The translations under genes and the position numbers were made by a program. Below, one piece after another: positions 17,137 to 25,871 of a stretch of 64,000 nucleotides of DNA. The notes beneath the pieces were generated by a model, which saw only the letters and a list, made by a program, of their open reading frames with translations, did no database searches and was not told the DNA's origin. Source of the DNA: Limnohabitans sp. Rim28 (GTDB taxonomy: Bacteria > Pseudomonadota > Gammaproteobacteria > Burkholderiales > Burkholderiaceae_C); NCBI RefSeq assembly GCF_000293865.2, contig NZ_ALKN02000001.1, positions 372,001 to 436,000 of the forward strand, given 5' to 3'. How positions within the stretch are numbered: position 1 is the stretch's first letter; the number at the start of each line of letters is the position of its first letter.

Positions 17137-17909
17137 GAGGGTGATTTGCTCGGGTTGCCGCCTTTTGGCGAGAGGTCATAAGCGCAGCGAAAGCCGAGGT
17201 AGACCACATAAACGTCAGCGGCTTTGAAGGCCTGCACATCGGCCTTCATGTTGTAAGCGCCGTACCACCACGACCCCCCCACGGTGCGCCGCTCGCTGCC
17301 CTGCGCATCGCTGGTCCACTCCCACACGTTGGCGCCCATGTCGAACAAGCCGTTCACGCCTGGGCGGGTGGCCCCGGCCGGCGCTGCGCGGGGCCAGGGG
17401 TCTGGGTCGCTGGTGTTCGCGCCTTGCGGGCTGTCACCCGTGCTCCAAGGGTAGGTTCGGCCTTTCACCCAGGGCGCTGGGGGGTTGTCGCGCATCTCGG
17501 TGAACCCCGCCTTTTGCCATTCCGCACCTGTGGGCAAGCGGCCACCAGCCCAGCGGCAGTAAGCCTGCGCCTCGGCAAAGTCCACGTGCACAGCAGGCAA
17601 ATCAGCACGGGCAGGAACGCCATCCGGTTGACGCCAAGACCAGCCGGGACGGCGTACCCATCCGCCCACATACTCAAAACCACCGCCTTCTTTTTCCGCG
17701 CGGGTCACGGTGCCAGTGGCCCGCACATAGCGCTCAAACTGACCAATGGTCACTTCGGTGCGGTCAATGGCCCAGCTGCCCAAAGCCACCTTCTCGCCAA
17801 CAGGGCTGGGGGCTTGCGCCAGCGCCTGGGGCAGACCCGCCCAAGCCCAAGCGCCCAACAGACCCCACCCATGCACTGCGGACAAAGCACGCCACAAACC
17901 TTTGCTCAT
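17133..17909 (-). CDS. SUMF1/FGE-sulfatase-domain protein, non-canonical, exported
   Basis: 258 residues with an N-terminal signal peptide (cleavage near ALAQA). The body is a formylglycine-generating-enzyme-like fold: IDRTEVTIGQFERYV, YCRWAGGRLPTGAEWQKAG, GLFDMGANVWEWTSD, RTVGGSWWYG and a closing YLGFRCAYD. The active-site cysteine pair of true formylglycine-generating enzymes, expected just after the GGSW motif, is absent (GGSWWYGAYNMKADVQ). It therefore probably does not oxidise sulfatase cysteines and belongs to the broader SUMF1-like family. No sulfatase is in the window. ATG 17909 overlaps the upstream stop by one base (TGATG); an in-frame GTG at 17912 is the alternative. Confidence 0.82.
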   Translation of the reverse strand: MSKGLWRALSAVHGWGLLGAWAWAGLPQALAQAPSPVGEKVALGSWAIDRTEVTIGQFERYVRATGTVTRAEKEGGGFEYVGGWVRRPGWSWRQPDGVPARADLPAVHVDFAEAQAYCRWAGGRLPTGAEWQKAGFTEMRDNPPAPWVKGRTYPWSTGDSPQGANTSDPDPWPRAAPAGATRPGVNGLFDMGANVWEWTSDAQGSERRTVGGSWWYGAYNMKADVQAFKAADVYVVYLGFRCAYDLSPKGGNPSKSPS

Positions 17910-18292
17910 CACGTTTTCTCCTCACCCCAAGCCCGTCGCACCCACTTTTGCAAAGTGGGTCGCAAGGGCAAAAACAAACGGTAGGCGGCCTCGAAAAGCC
18001 ACGACAGCGGCGGCCAGGCCGACAGCCAGCCCAGCCAACGCCACCCCGGAAACATGCGCCACATTTGCGAGAACGCTGCCGCGCCACTGAACAAACGGCC
18101 TTGGCGGTCGCGCACATGGAAACGGGCCATGGCCTGCGCGCAGCTGAGCGAAGCGCCCAATTCGGCCCCAGCACTCACATCCACCCAATCGATGGCAGCC
18201 GCTTGGGGCAAACGCCGGTAAATGGCGATCTCGCGTCGGCACATGGGGCACGAGCCGTCAAAGTAAACGGTCAAACTGTGCAGGCCGCTCAT
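17909..18292 (-). CDS. DCC-family (DUF393) thiol-disulfide oxidoreductase-like protein
   Basis: 127 residues. It begins LTVYFDGSCPMCRREIAIYRRL-like, which gives the family its DGxCxxC signature, with a CPMC pair near residues 15-18. These proteins are predicted thioredoxin-fold redox proteins of unknown partner. The start is ATG 18292, overlapping the histidine phosphatase stop as ATGA; a longer open frame upstream is merely the shadow of that gene. It sits two genes after a DsbA-like protein, so a shared redox theme is likely (inference). Confidence 0.83.
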   Translation of the reverse strand: MSGLHSLTVYFDGSCPMCRREIAIYRRLPQAAAIDWVDVSAGAELGASLSCAQAMARFHVRDRQGRLFSGAAAFSQMWRMFPGWRWLGWLSAWPPLSWLFEAAYRLFLPLRPTLQKWVRRAWGEEKT

Positions 18293-18930
18293 GGGGCCAA
18301 CTCCGCTCGGGCCACCAACCGGCCTTGTCGGTCCACCAGAAACCCTTCGCCCATGCTGGGGTAGGCCCCGGTCAGGCCGGTCATGATCACTTGGTGCGTG
18401 ACCCAGACCTCGGTGCGCCCTTTGGGCAATCCCCGCAAACGGGCCAACAAGGCCTTTTGCTGCGCCGCCGGATCGCCCTGCCCGGCGAAGGTGCTGTTCA
18501 AGGCGGGCCAGTCTTCGAACTGCCCAAAAGCCAGTCGCGCCGTGTCTTGGCAGCGGCACCACTGGCTGCTGAGCACCGCATCGGGCTTGAAATTTTGCGC
18601 TTGCAGCCAGGCCCCGAAATCCTGCGAGGCTTGTTTGCCCGCGTCGCTCAAATTGCGCTGGGTGCGGCACTGGCCCAAAGTGAATCCCGCCGGGTCGCCC
18701 AGACCCGCCTCGGTCGCGGCATGGCGAATCAGCAGCGCACCGCCGCTTTGCCGCCACAGGCGCAACAGTTCGGCCGCGGCTGACTTGCGCTCAGGCTGCG
18801 CCTGCACCACGCCAGAAATGCCCATCAGGGCAAGCGCCGCCGCAGGCCATTGGCCCAAAAGTCTGCGCCGAGATGTGCAGACCATGGGCGTCTCGTGGTG
18901 TGCAGCGGGCAGCTTGGACGTGGTGTTCAT
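18289..18930 (-). CDS. Exported histidine phosphatase-family protein
   Basis: 213 residues from ATG 18930 (MNTTSKLPAAHHETP). The core motif LLIRHAATEAG is the phosphoglycerate-mutase-like RHG/RHA signature with the phospho-accepting His. A later WVTHQVIMTGLTG carries the second catalytic His. The segment TSRRRLLGQWPAAALALMG looks like a twin-arginine or Sec export signal, possibly beginning at the internal Met 16. Substrate is unknown; exported members can act on phosphate esters in the periplasm. It lies 14 bp after the FrnE-like gene and overlaps the DCC gene by 4 bp. Confidence 0.82.
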   Translation of the reverse strand: MNTTSKLPAAHHETPMVCTSRRRLLGQWPAAALALMGISGVVQAQPERKSAAAELLRLWRQSGGALLIRHAATEAGLGDPAGFTLGQCRTQRNLSDAGKQASQDFGAWLQAQNFKPDAVLSSQWCRCQDTARLAFGQFEDWPALNSTFAGQGDPAAQQKALLARLRGLPKGRTEVWVTHQVIMTGLTGAYPSMGEGFLVDRQGRLVARAELAP

Positions 18931-18944
18931 GTGCAGGGCCCTGC

Positions 18945-19601
18945 TCAATCCACTTCGCCCAAGGCGATGCGGCGCAGGGCTTGTTCAAACACCTCCACCG
19001 GCTGGCCGCCCGAGATCAAGTGCTTGTCGTTGATGATGACCGCTGGCACCGAGCGGATGCCCGCCTGGGTGTAAAACTGTTGCCGCTCTCGCACCTCTTC
19101 GGTGTGTGCATCGCTTTGCAGCACCGCTCGGGCCGCGTCCACATTCAGCCCCGCCGCCGCCACGCTCGCCAGCAAAACCTCAGGGTCCTCCATGCACTCG
19201 GCACGGCCCTGATAGGCCTGCAAAAAGGCTTTTTTGAGTTGGTGCTGCGCACCAGCGCCCTGCCCTTCGGCCCAATGCAACAAACGGTGCGCATTGAAAG
19301 TGTTGTAAACCCGGCCCCGACCGCCCGGGTGAAATTCAAAACCCACCTCGGCCCCGCGTGCCGCTATGTTCTGGCGAATTTGCGCCTGCTGAGCTGCGGT
19401 AGAGCCGTACTTTTGCGTCAGGTGCTCACCCAAGTCCTGCCCGCCGGGGCCCATGTGCGGGTTCAGCTCAAAAGGCTGGAAGTGCAGCTCGGCCTGCACC
19501 TGGCCTTGCAGGCGCTGCAGCGCTTGCTCCAGCGCACCCAAACCCACGGCGCACCAAGGGCAGGCAATGTCGGACACAAAATCAATTTTCAAAGGGGTCA
19601 T
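18945..19601 (-). CDS. FrnE-like DsbA-family oxidoreductase
   Basis: 218 residues, a thioredoxin-fold protein with a long helical insertion. The redox motif is CPWC in IDFVSDIACPWCAVG near residues 14-17; the cis-Pro loop is IRSVPAVIIND. No signal peptide, so it is cytoplasmic, as for FrnE and related 2-hydroxychromene isomerase-like proteins. It is the first gene of the five-gene operon running FrnE, histidine phosphatase, DCC protein, SUMF1-like protein and SDR. It is divergent from aroQ across 100 bp. Confidence 0.88.
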   Translation of the reverse strand: MTPLKIDFVSDIACPWCAVGLGALEQALQRLQGQVQAELHFQPFELNPHMGPGGQDLGEHLTQKYGSTAAQQAQIRQNIAARGAEVGFEFHPGGRGRVYNTFNAHRLLHWAEGQGAGAQHQLKKAFLQAYQGRAECMEDPEVLLASVAAAGLNVDAARAVLQSDAHTEEVRERQQFYTQAGIRSVPAVIINDKHLISGGQPVEVFEQALRRIALGEVD

Positions 19602-19701
19602 GGGACACTTTCAATCAAGGCCTTGGATATTGCCGTAAATCACCGACAATCGCAGCCAAGCCCTCCAATTCCCATGATCCATCGAGCGATAGAGCCCCAC
19701 C

Positions 19702-20139
19702 ATGAAGATCCTTGTCCTGCACGGCATCAACCTGAACATGTTCGGCAAACGCGACCCGGCCCAGTACGGCACGACCACGCTGGACGAAATCAACACCCAA
19801 GTGACCGCCCTGGGCCTTGAACTGGGTGCACAGGTCGAGTGCTACCAAACCAACTTCGAAGGCGAAATGGCCGAGCGCATCCACCGCGCTCACGCCGATG
19901 GCGTGCAGGCGGTGGTCATCAACGCCGGGGCTTGGACGCATTACAGCTACGGCATCCGCGATGCTTTGGCCATCTTGAAGTGCCCCATTATCGAAGTCCA
20001 CATGTCCAACATCCACGCCCGCGAAGCGTTTCGCCACCACTCGGTGATCGCCGACATCGCCAAAGGCCAGATCGCCGGTTTGGGTGTGGACAGCTACTTG
20101 CTGGGCCTGCGGGCAGCCGTATCGGCCGCCCGAGGCTGA
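19702..20139 (+). CDS. aroQ: 3-dehydroquinate dehydratase, type II
   Basis: 145 residues, the normal size of the dodecameric type II enzyme of the shikimate pathway. It begins ILVLHGINLNMFGKRDP, where most members read GPNLNLLG, so the active-site entrance is slightly divergent. The catalytic Tyr is probably in QYGTTTL; NAGAWTHYSYGIRDAL and EVHMSNIHAREAFRHHS are the substrate-binding and His-bearing segments. It ends one base before the convergent hydrolase stop. Because many bacteria have two aroQ copies, the divergence could mark a secondary or specialised copy (inference). Confidence 0.92.
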   Translation: MKILVLHGINLNMFGKRDPAQYGTTTLDEINTQVTALGLELGAQVECYQTNFEGEMAERIHRAHADGVQAVVINAGAWTHYSYGIRDALAILKCPIIEVHMSNIHAREAFRHHSVIADIAKGQIAGLGVDSYLLGLRAAVSAARG

Positions 20140-20140
20140 T

Positions 20141-21025
20141 TCAAGCAGGCACCGAGCCCAACACCCTCTGCAAGGCCTGATCAAAGGCCTGTGTCGCCTC
20201 GTACTGCACCCAATGCCCGGCACCGGCCACGGTGTGCCATTGCCCCCACCGGTGTGCCCAGCGAGGCATGGCCGCTTGGAGCTCTGACAAGCGCTCACGG
20301 TACAAAGCATCGTGCTCACCAAAAATGGCGCTCACAGGCACCTGCAACTGAGGCAAAGCACGCGCCACGATGTCGGTCGACGACAAGCGCCTGCGCGGCA
20401 TGCGGTCGCGCTGCACATTGGCGGCATGCAAGCGCAGGGCCAATTCATCCAAAGAAGTGGGCCATTCGAGCATGAGCGCCATCAGGTTGTGGCGGTGCAC
20501 TTGGTTCTGTGCTTCGGGCGTGGGCAAATGCCGCCAGCCTTTGAGCGGCACCCGTTGCGACGTGGCCATGCCCATGCCCGGCGCGCCGACCAACACCAGT
20601 TGCTCGGCATCTTGCGGGTGCGCGGCCAGCCACAAAGCGCCCGCCATGCCGCCAAACGAAAAACCCACCACGCGCACCCGATCGCCACAGGCACCACTGG
20701 CTTGCAGCTGCTGCAAACCGGTATGCAGATGGGCGTGCAAAGCGTCCACATCGGTGCAGCCGGGCGGCAAATCCGAGTCGCCAAAACCGGGCAAGTCGGG
20801 CACCAAGACCCGCCAGCCTGCCGCTTGCAAAGGGGCGATGTTGCGCACCCAGTGCGTCCAGCTGCCGCTGCCGCCGTGCAGCAAGACCACGGCGGGCTGC
20901 GAGGGCTGCCCCCAAGCGTGCCAGACCGTGCGGCTGCCATCACACAGGGTGTGCAGGCGTGTGGCCCCGGCCAGCGACACGCGCAGATCGGGGGGTAAAA
21001 AATCAGGACATTCAAACCGGTTCAT
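20141..21025 (-). CDS. Alpha/beta hydrolase
   Basis: 294 residues with a complete hydrolase triad: nucleophile Ser in VVGFSFGGMAGA, acid probably in FGEHDALY and His in VAGAGHWVQYEA. The oxyanion-hole HGG motif is at VVLLHGGSGSW. The start is ATG 21025 (MNRFECPDFL), which overlaps the preceding MFS gene by 14 bp. It is third in the aroC-MFS-hydrolase operon. Substrate unknown. Confidence 0.86.
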   Translation of the reverse strand: MNRFECPDFLPPDLRVSLAGATRLHTLCDGSRTVWHAWGQPSQPAVVLLHGGSGSWTHWVRNIAPLQAAGWRVLVPDLPGFGDSDLPPGCTDVDALHAHLHTGLQQLQASGACGDRVRVVGFSFGGMAGALWLAAHPQDAEQLVLVGAPGMGMATSQRVPLKGWRHLPTPEAQNQVHRHNLMALMLEWPTSLDELALRLHAANVQRDRMPRRRLSSTDIVARALPQLQVPVSAIFGEHDALYRERLSELQAAMPRWAHRWGQWHTVAGAGHWVQYEATQAFDQALQRVLGSVPA

Positions 21026-22178
21026 GCAAGCGCCACACTTTAAAGGCCGCCATGGTCGCCACCACACTGGTCAGCACACTGAGCACAAAGACACTCTGCA
21101 AGCCCCAGCGCTCGCTGATCAAGCCGCCCAACAAAGCGCCCAACACGCCTGGGAAGCCATACGCGATCACGGTGTACAGCGCCTGCCCGCGCCCGCGCAA
21201 ACGGCCGGAAAAATGCTGCGATATCAGCGCAATACAAGCCGTGTGGTGCGTGGCAAAGGTGATGGCGTGCAGGGTTTGCGCCAGCAGCAAAACCCACAAC
21301 ACATCGGCCCAAGTCGCAGTGATCAGCATCCGCAGCACCATCACGGCCGAGCACAGCACCAGCCAAGCCGTCAAAGGCATGCGCGGCAACCAGCGCGACT
21401 GTGTGAAAAACCAAATGATCTCGACCGCCACCGAGACGGCCCACAACAGGCCGATCATGGTTTTGCTGTAACCCAGCGAATCGAGGTAAAGCGAGAAAAA
21501 CACGTACACCCCGATGTGCGACAGCACATGGAAAAACGTGGAAGTGAAAAACCAGAACACCGGTTTTTGGCGCAGCACAGGCCACACAGGGGCGTGCTCA
21601 TCGGTGTGGTGGGTGGTCTCTTTCAGGTCGGGCATCCACCACACGCTGAGCAGCACCGCGCCCAGGGTCAGCACCGTCCAGGCCGGGAAGTGCTGCATGC
21701 CAAAGGCCTCGAACCAGGCCCCCGCCGCAAACACCGTGACCAGAAAACCCATAGAGCCCCACAGGCGCACCCGCCCATAGCGCTTGGCGTCAAACGCGCC
21801 GCCTCGGCTGACCAGGTGGGCCATGGCGGCTTCGCTCATGGGCATCATGGCGCTGGTGTGGGTGAACATGAGCAGCAGCACCAGACCCAGGCCCAGCGGG
21901 CCCCAATCCCAAAACAGCAAACAAGCCGTGGCAAACGCCACCCCGGCGCCAATGCGCAGCAACTTGACCCGCTCTCCGGTGCGGTCACTGATGGCGCCCC
22001 AGGCATAGGGCGCAAACAAACGGGTGGTGGCCTGCACGGCGGTGAGCACGCTGATGGTCAGCAAGCTCAAGCCCATGTCCTGCAGCCACAGTGGCAAATA
22101 CGGGTTGAAAAACCCGATGTGTGCAAAGTAACTGGCCGACAACGCGGCAAAAGGCCAAAGTTGACTGCGTGGCGTCAT
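21012..22178 (-). CDS. MFS transporter, HcaT/PPP-type
   Basis: 388 residues with about twelve hydrophobic segments. It begins with LSASYFAHIGFFNPYLPLWL and carries the cytoplasmic loop WGAISDRTGERVKLLR, typical of the MFS_1-like group that includes the 3-phenylpropionate permease HcaT. The C-terminal half contains AYGFPGVLGALLGGLISERW. It starts 3 bp after aroC and ends overlapping the hydrolase. A role in uptake of aromatic acids would suit the aroC neighbour, but that is only an association. Confidence 0.85.
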   Translation of the reverse strand: MTPRSQLWPFAALSASYFAHIGFFNPYLPLWLQDMGLSLLTISVLTAVQATTRLFAPYAWGAISDRTGERVKLLRIGAGVAFATACLLFWDWGPLGLGLVLLLMFTHTSAMMPMSEAAMAHLVSRGGAFDAKRYGRVRLWGSMGFLVTVFAAGAWFEAFGMQHFPAWTVLTLGAVLLSVWWMPDLKETTHHTDEHAPVWPVLRQKPVFWFFTSTFFHVLSHIGVYVFFSLYLDSLGYSKTMIGLLWAVSVAVEIIWFFTQSRWLPRMPLTAWLVLCSAVMVLRMLITATWADVLWVLLLAQTLHAITFATHHTACIALISQHFSGRLRGRGQALYTVIAYGFPGVLGALLGGLISERWGLQSVFVLSVLTSVVATMAAFKVWRLHEPV

Positions 22179-22181
22179 GCC

Positions 22182-23279
22182 TTAAGGCTTGGTCGCGGCG
22201 ATCGGGGCCTGCGCGTGCTCAACATCGCCGCATTGGGCGCGGTGCTGCAAGGCATGCTCCATCACCACCAGGGCCAGCATGGCCTCGGCAATCGGCGTGG
22301 CGCGGATGCCCACGCAAGGGTCGTGACGGCCTTTGGTGATGACTTCGGTGGGCTGGCCGGCCGAATCGATCGAATCGCGGGCAATCAGGATCGAGCTGGT
22401 CGGTTTGATGGCGATCGACACTTCAATGTCTTGTCCGGTGCTGATACCGCCGAGCACGCCGCCCGCGTTGTTGCCGACAAATCCCTCAGGGGTGAGCGCA
22501 TCGCCTGCCATACTGCCTTTTTGTGTGACGCAGCCAAAACCGGCGCCGATCTCCACGCCCTTGACGGCGTTGATGCCCATCATGGCAAACGCGATGTCGG
22601 CGTCGATCTTGTCAAACAGGGGTTGGCCCAGGCCCACGGGAACGCCCCGGGCCACCACGCGCAAGCGCGCACCACAAGAATCGCCCGACTTGCGCAGGGC
22701 GTTCATATAGGCCTCCAGTGCCGACACATCGGCCACTGGGGCAAAAAACGGGTTGTGGGGTACATGGTCCCAGCTCTCAAAGCCAATGGGCACATCGCCA
22801 ATCTGGCTCATGCAGCCGACAAACGTGGTGCCATATTTTTCTTTCAGCCACTTCTTGGCCACGGCCCCTGCGGCCACCATGGGGGCTGTGAGGCGAGCCG
22901 ACGAGCGGCCACCGCCTCGCGGATCGCGCAGGCCGTATTTGCGCCAGTAGGTGTAATCGGCATGTCCGGGACGGAAGGTTTGCAGGATGTCGCCATAGTC
23001 CTTGCTGCGCTGGTCGGTGTTCTGGATCAAGAGGCAAATCGGGGTCCCCGTGGTCAGCCCCTGGTACACGCCCGAGAGGATCTGCACCGCATCGGGCTCG
23101 TTGCGCTGGGTGACAAATTTGCTGGTGCCGGGACGGCGGCGGTCCAGGTCGGGCTGGATGTCGGCTTCGGACAGCGGCATGCCCGGGGGGCAGCCGTCGA
23201 TCACGCAGCCAATGGCCGGGCCGTGGGATTCACCAAAGTTGGTGACACTGAATAAGTTTCCGAAGGTATTGCCGCTCAT
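22182..23279 (-). CDS. aroC: Chorismate synthase
   Basis: 365 residues. It converts 5-enolpyruvylshikimate-3-phosphate to chorismate using reduced FMN. Signatures are present in order: [18 protein letters not shown] at the start, [26 protein letters not shown] in the middle and [14 protein letters not shown] near the end. The start at ATG 23279 lies 8 bp after the prepilin peptidase stop, so at least part of aroC expression may come from the pilus operon upstream, unless a promoter sits inside the peptidase gene. It is followed closely by MFS and hydrolase genes. Confidence 0.96.
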   Translation of the reverse strand: MSGNTFGNLFSVTNFGESHGPAIGCVIDGCPPGMPLSEADIQPDLDRRRPGTSKFVTQRNEPDAVQILSGVYQGLTTGTPICLLIQNTDQRSKDYGDILQTFRPGHADYTYWRKYGLRDPRGGGRSSARLTAPMVAAGAVAKKWLKEKYGTTFVGCMSQIGDVPIGFESWDHVPHNPFFAPVADVSALEAYMNALRKSGDSCGARLRVVARGVPVGLGQPLFDKIDADIAFAMMGINAVKGVEIGAGFGCVTQKGSMAGDALTPEGFVGNNAGGVLGGISTGQDIEVSIAIKPTSSILIARDSIDSAGQPTEVITKGRHDPCVGIRATPIAEAMLALVVMEHALQHRAQCGDVEHAQAPIAATKP

Positions 23280-23287
23280 GGGCGGGA

Positions 23288-24112
23288 TTATCCCAGAGGT
23301 CCGGACAGCCCCCCGCTCAGCACCTGCATCCAGGCTTGTTCGCGAAACATCCAGTAAATCGCCGCCGCAACGGCCATGGCTGGCCCGAACGGCACTTCCT
23401 GCTGGCGGCGGCCCCCCGTGAGCACCAGGGCGTAGGCCAAGTGCAACAAGCTGGACATCAACAGCAGAGGCAGCAGGGCCGGAAAACCCAACCATGCGCC
23501 CAACGCCGCCATGAGTTTGGGATCGCCCCCACCCATGGCCGCCACGCCGCGCCAACGCTCAAAGACCCAGGCCACGCCCGCCAGCATGCCCCAGCCCAGC
23601 CCAGCCCCCAACAAGGCCGACAGCCCATCCACCCCGGTCCATCCCAACAATGACAACAACAAGCCCACCAGGGCCAGCGGCCAGGTCAGCACATCGGGCA
23701 GCAACAGGGTTTGCGCATCGATGACGCTCAGCACCACCAGCACCGAAAAGAAGGCCCCCCAGACCAGCGCCTCACGCCCAGGCCCCAGATGCAGCACGCA
23801 AGCGACCCACACAAGCGCAAAAACCAACTCGAGCCCGAGGTTGGCAAGCCCGATGGGTGCGCCACAAAAACCGCAGCGCCCGCGCAAGCACACATAACTG
23901 AACACCGGCAGGTTATGCCACCAGCGCAGCGGGTGTTGACACGCCGCACAATGCGAGGCCGGGAAACACAGGCCCAAGCCCTCTTCGCCCAGCAATTGGC
24001 GGGGCAGGCGGTACACCACTACACCGGCAAAGCTGCCCCACACCAGACCCCACAAGGCGGCCACACCCACCCAGAAGCCACTGGGCAGATGCGACAAATC
24101 GGCCAAGTCCAT
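23288..24112 (-). CDS. Prepilin peptidase / N-methyltransferase (A24 family)
   Basis: 274 residues, polytopic. It removes prepilin leaders in the inner membrane. The N-terminal methyltransferase-like domain has the paired cysteines C55/C58 and C80/C83. The aspartic-protease residues are D132 in [11 protein letters not shown] and D197 in [17 protein letters not shown]. It corresponds to R64 PilU in position but has the zinc-cysteine domain of PilD-type enzymes. It is the last gene of the type IVb pilus locus, 10 bp after the lytic transglycosylase, and should process the pilins at 32796-33407 and 24646-25851. Confidence 0.92.
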   Translation of the reverse strand: MDLADLSHLPSGFWVGVAALWGLVWGSFAGVVVYRLPRQLLGEEGLGLCFPASHCAACQHPLRWWHNLPVFSYVCLRGRCGFCGAPIGLANLGLELVFALVWVACVLHLGPGREALVWGAFFSVLVVLSVIDAQTLLLPDVLTWPLALVGLLLSLLGWTGVDGLSALLGAGLGWGMLAGVAWVFERWRGVAAMGGGDPKLMAALGAWLGFPALLPLLLMSSLLHLAYALVLTGGRRQQEVPFGPAMAVAAAIYWMFREQAWMQVLSGGLSGPLG

Positions 24113-24122
24113 GCCCTTGCCT

Positions 24123-24602
24123 TCAGGGCGCGGTCTGTGCCGCTGAAGCCACGTTGGGGGCTTGCGTAGGCCAATGCGTCATGCGTTCGACACGCTGCAG
24201 CACCTGGCGGGCATAACGCTCGCGCTTGTCGGGCGAGACGGCGTTGTAAGCGCCCAGCCCTTGTGTGGTGTAGCCGTGGCGGGCAAAGTTGTTGGCCAAA
24301 ATCCAAGCCCCCACCAGGGTGTTCACGCAAGGATCGTAGAGGTCGCGCTCGTCAATGCCGTGCCGCGCCAAGGTACGTAACCAGCCGCTGTTGATCTGCA
24401 TCAGACCGATGTCGCGGCTGCCATTGCGGTTGACGTTGATGGCCGTGGCCCGCCCGCCCGACTCCTGGTGCGCGATGGCTTGCAGCAGCACCGTCGGCAC
24501 ACCATAGCGCTGGGCCGCATGCTCAAAACAATGGGACGCCGCCACCGTACACCCCAAGAACAGGGTGCAGCCCAGCAACACGCCATGCCATCGCATCATC
24601 AT
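24123..24602 (-). CDS. Lytic transglycosylase of the pilus system (R64 PilT-like)
   Basis: 159 residues with an N-terminal signal peptide, then an SLT domain. The catalytic Glu is E47 in IAHQESGG, followed by DIGLMQINSGWL and a closing GLGAYNAVSPDKRERYARQV. It opens peptidoglycan locally for pilus passage. In R64 nomenclature this is PilT, unrelated to the retraction ATPase of type IVa pili. Three ATGs lie at 24602, 24599 and 24596; the first is used. It sits 43 bp after the large minor pilin. Confidence 0.88.
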   Translation of the reverse strand: MMMRWHGVLLGCTLFLGCTVAASHCFEHAAQRYGVPTVLLQAIAHQESGGRATAINVNRNGSRDIGLMQINSGWLRTLARHGIDERDLYDPCVNTLVGAWILANNFARHGYTTQGLGAYNAVSPDKRERYARQVLQRVERMTHWPTQAPNVASAAQTAP

Positions 24603-24645
24603 GTTTCGCCAGAAATGTTCACCACCCGTCGCACCAGCATGGGGG

Positions 24646-25851
24646 TCACCACCGTTTTCCCCGAAAGGACACCCAGTCGGACCACTGCAATGCACTTTTG
24701 GTATTTTCGAATGCAATGCGCCATGTACCTCCGTCGCAAAAGACATCAGCCTGGAATCCTGAATCATCGTTTGGTGAAGCCGTCGAAAGAACGGGCTTGC
24801 TCCAGTCCGAGCAAGCCCAGCCCGTATTTTGCGCGCGCATCTCGTTGTCATTGACCCTGACTTCAACCCATCTTGCGCCGTTGTTCAGAATGCTATTGAT
24901 TGTGTTGTTCAGATTGTTGACCTGTGTCTGCAAAGCATCCAACTGGTTTTTGAACAAGCTCCAGTCGGCGGTGCCATAGCCGTTGCGCATGGCAAAAATG
25001 AAGGGCGTGCCAAAATTTCCTGGGTAAAGACGGGTGGGGTTGCTCATGGTGGGTTCCGCCGCGCCTTTGACGCTGCGCAGCTCGCCGGTGTCTTGGGTGG
25101 GGGTGTTGGTGCCGGGCCCAGGGCCCGAGAGGTAGCCGTCGCTGCCCACCCTGTCCAGCGCCTGGTAGAGCACCTGCGAGCTGGGGTCGGCGGCCTGCAC
25201 GTTGTAGGGCTGCGAGTTGAACACCAGGCTGCGCAAATCGATGGTGCCCGAGGCACAGGCACCCGTGGTGAAGAACACCGAGACCGACCCGCCATTGATG
25301 CACATGAACTGGATGAGAACCATGAAGCGCGCCGGCAAGATGGCCGCGCCCGGTCCGCCCACCAACCAGTTGCCGGTGGTGAAGGCCAGGGTGGGATTGG
25401 CAGACGTCAACGTCGGCAGGGGCAAGCTGTCCACATAGGCGCTGCCCCCTTCAAGAAAGCCCAGCCGGGCCAATTCCCTGGGGGTGGGTTGCAGGGCATT
25501 GACCACGGGCGTCACGGGCCCGCCATTGAGCTGCAGGTTCAGGTTACAGCCGGTGTAATTGTTCGCGGAGATGCCGTTGCCGGAGTTGGCGGCCCAGTTC
25601 GTTCGGCCGCACTCGGGCCTCAAGGCCGTGAGCTCTTTGTAGTAAGTCTGCAGGTAACCACCGACCGCCTTGTTCATGCGTTCATAGGTCAGGGCCACGG
25701 CACGGGCCCGGTTGTCGGCCGCCTGCTGCGACTGCAGCACGATGAAGGTCGTGATGGCCATGGACATGAGCACCAGCACGAGGCTGAGTTCAATCAGGGT
25801 GAAGCCGCGCTGCTGGCGCGCGCCCTTGGGGAGGTGAAGAGAGGCAAACAT
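24646..25851 (-). CDS. pilV: PilV-like large minor pilin (putative tip adhesin)
   Basis: 401 residues. Prepilin signal: a 16-residue leader ending QQRG, then FTLIELSLVLVLMSM with the conserved Glu at position 5 of the mature protein. A segment NKAVGGYLQTYYKELTAL resembles the start of the PilV globular domain. The remainder is a long extracellular part with Gly/Asn/Thr-rich composition and a C-terminal region containing CSDWSK and VFCDGGTWRIAF. In R64 and SPI-7 the homologue is a tip adhesin whose C-terminus is switched by the Rci shufflon. No recombinase gene or alternative C-terminal cassettes are seen here, so the end appears fixed. Positioned between PilR (20 bp gap) and the lytic transglycosylase. 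Confidence 0.82.
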   Translation of the reverse strand: MFASLHLPKGARQQRGFTLIELSLVLVLMSMAITTFIVLQSQQAADNRARAVALTYERMNKAVGGYLQTYYKELTALRPECGRTNWAANSGNGISANNYTGCNLNLQLNGGPVTPVVNALQPTPRELARLGFLEGGSAYVDSLPLPTLTSANPTLAFTTGNWLVGGPGAAILPARFMVLIQFMCINGGSVSVFFTTGACASGTIDLRSLVFNSQPYNVQAADPSSQVLYQALDRVGSDGYLSGPGPGTNTPTQDTGELRSVKGAAEPTMSNPTRLYPGNFGTPFIFAMRNGYGTADWSLFKNQLDALQTQVNNLNNTINSILNNGARWVEVRVNDNEMRAQNTGWACSDWSKPVLSTASPNDDSGFQADVFCDGGTWRIAFENTKSALQWSDWVSFRGKRW

Positions 25852-25871
25852 GGACAGACTTTTTTGCGGGT

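Noticed and set aside
17133..17909. True formylglycine-generating enzyme
   Set aside because: The active-site cysteine pair is absent, so only the broader SUMF1-like family is claimed.
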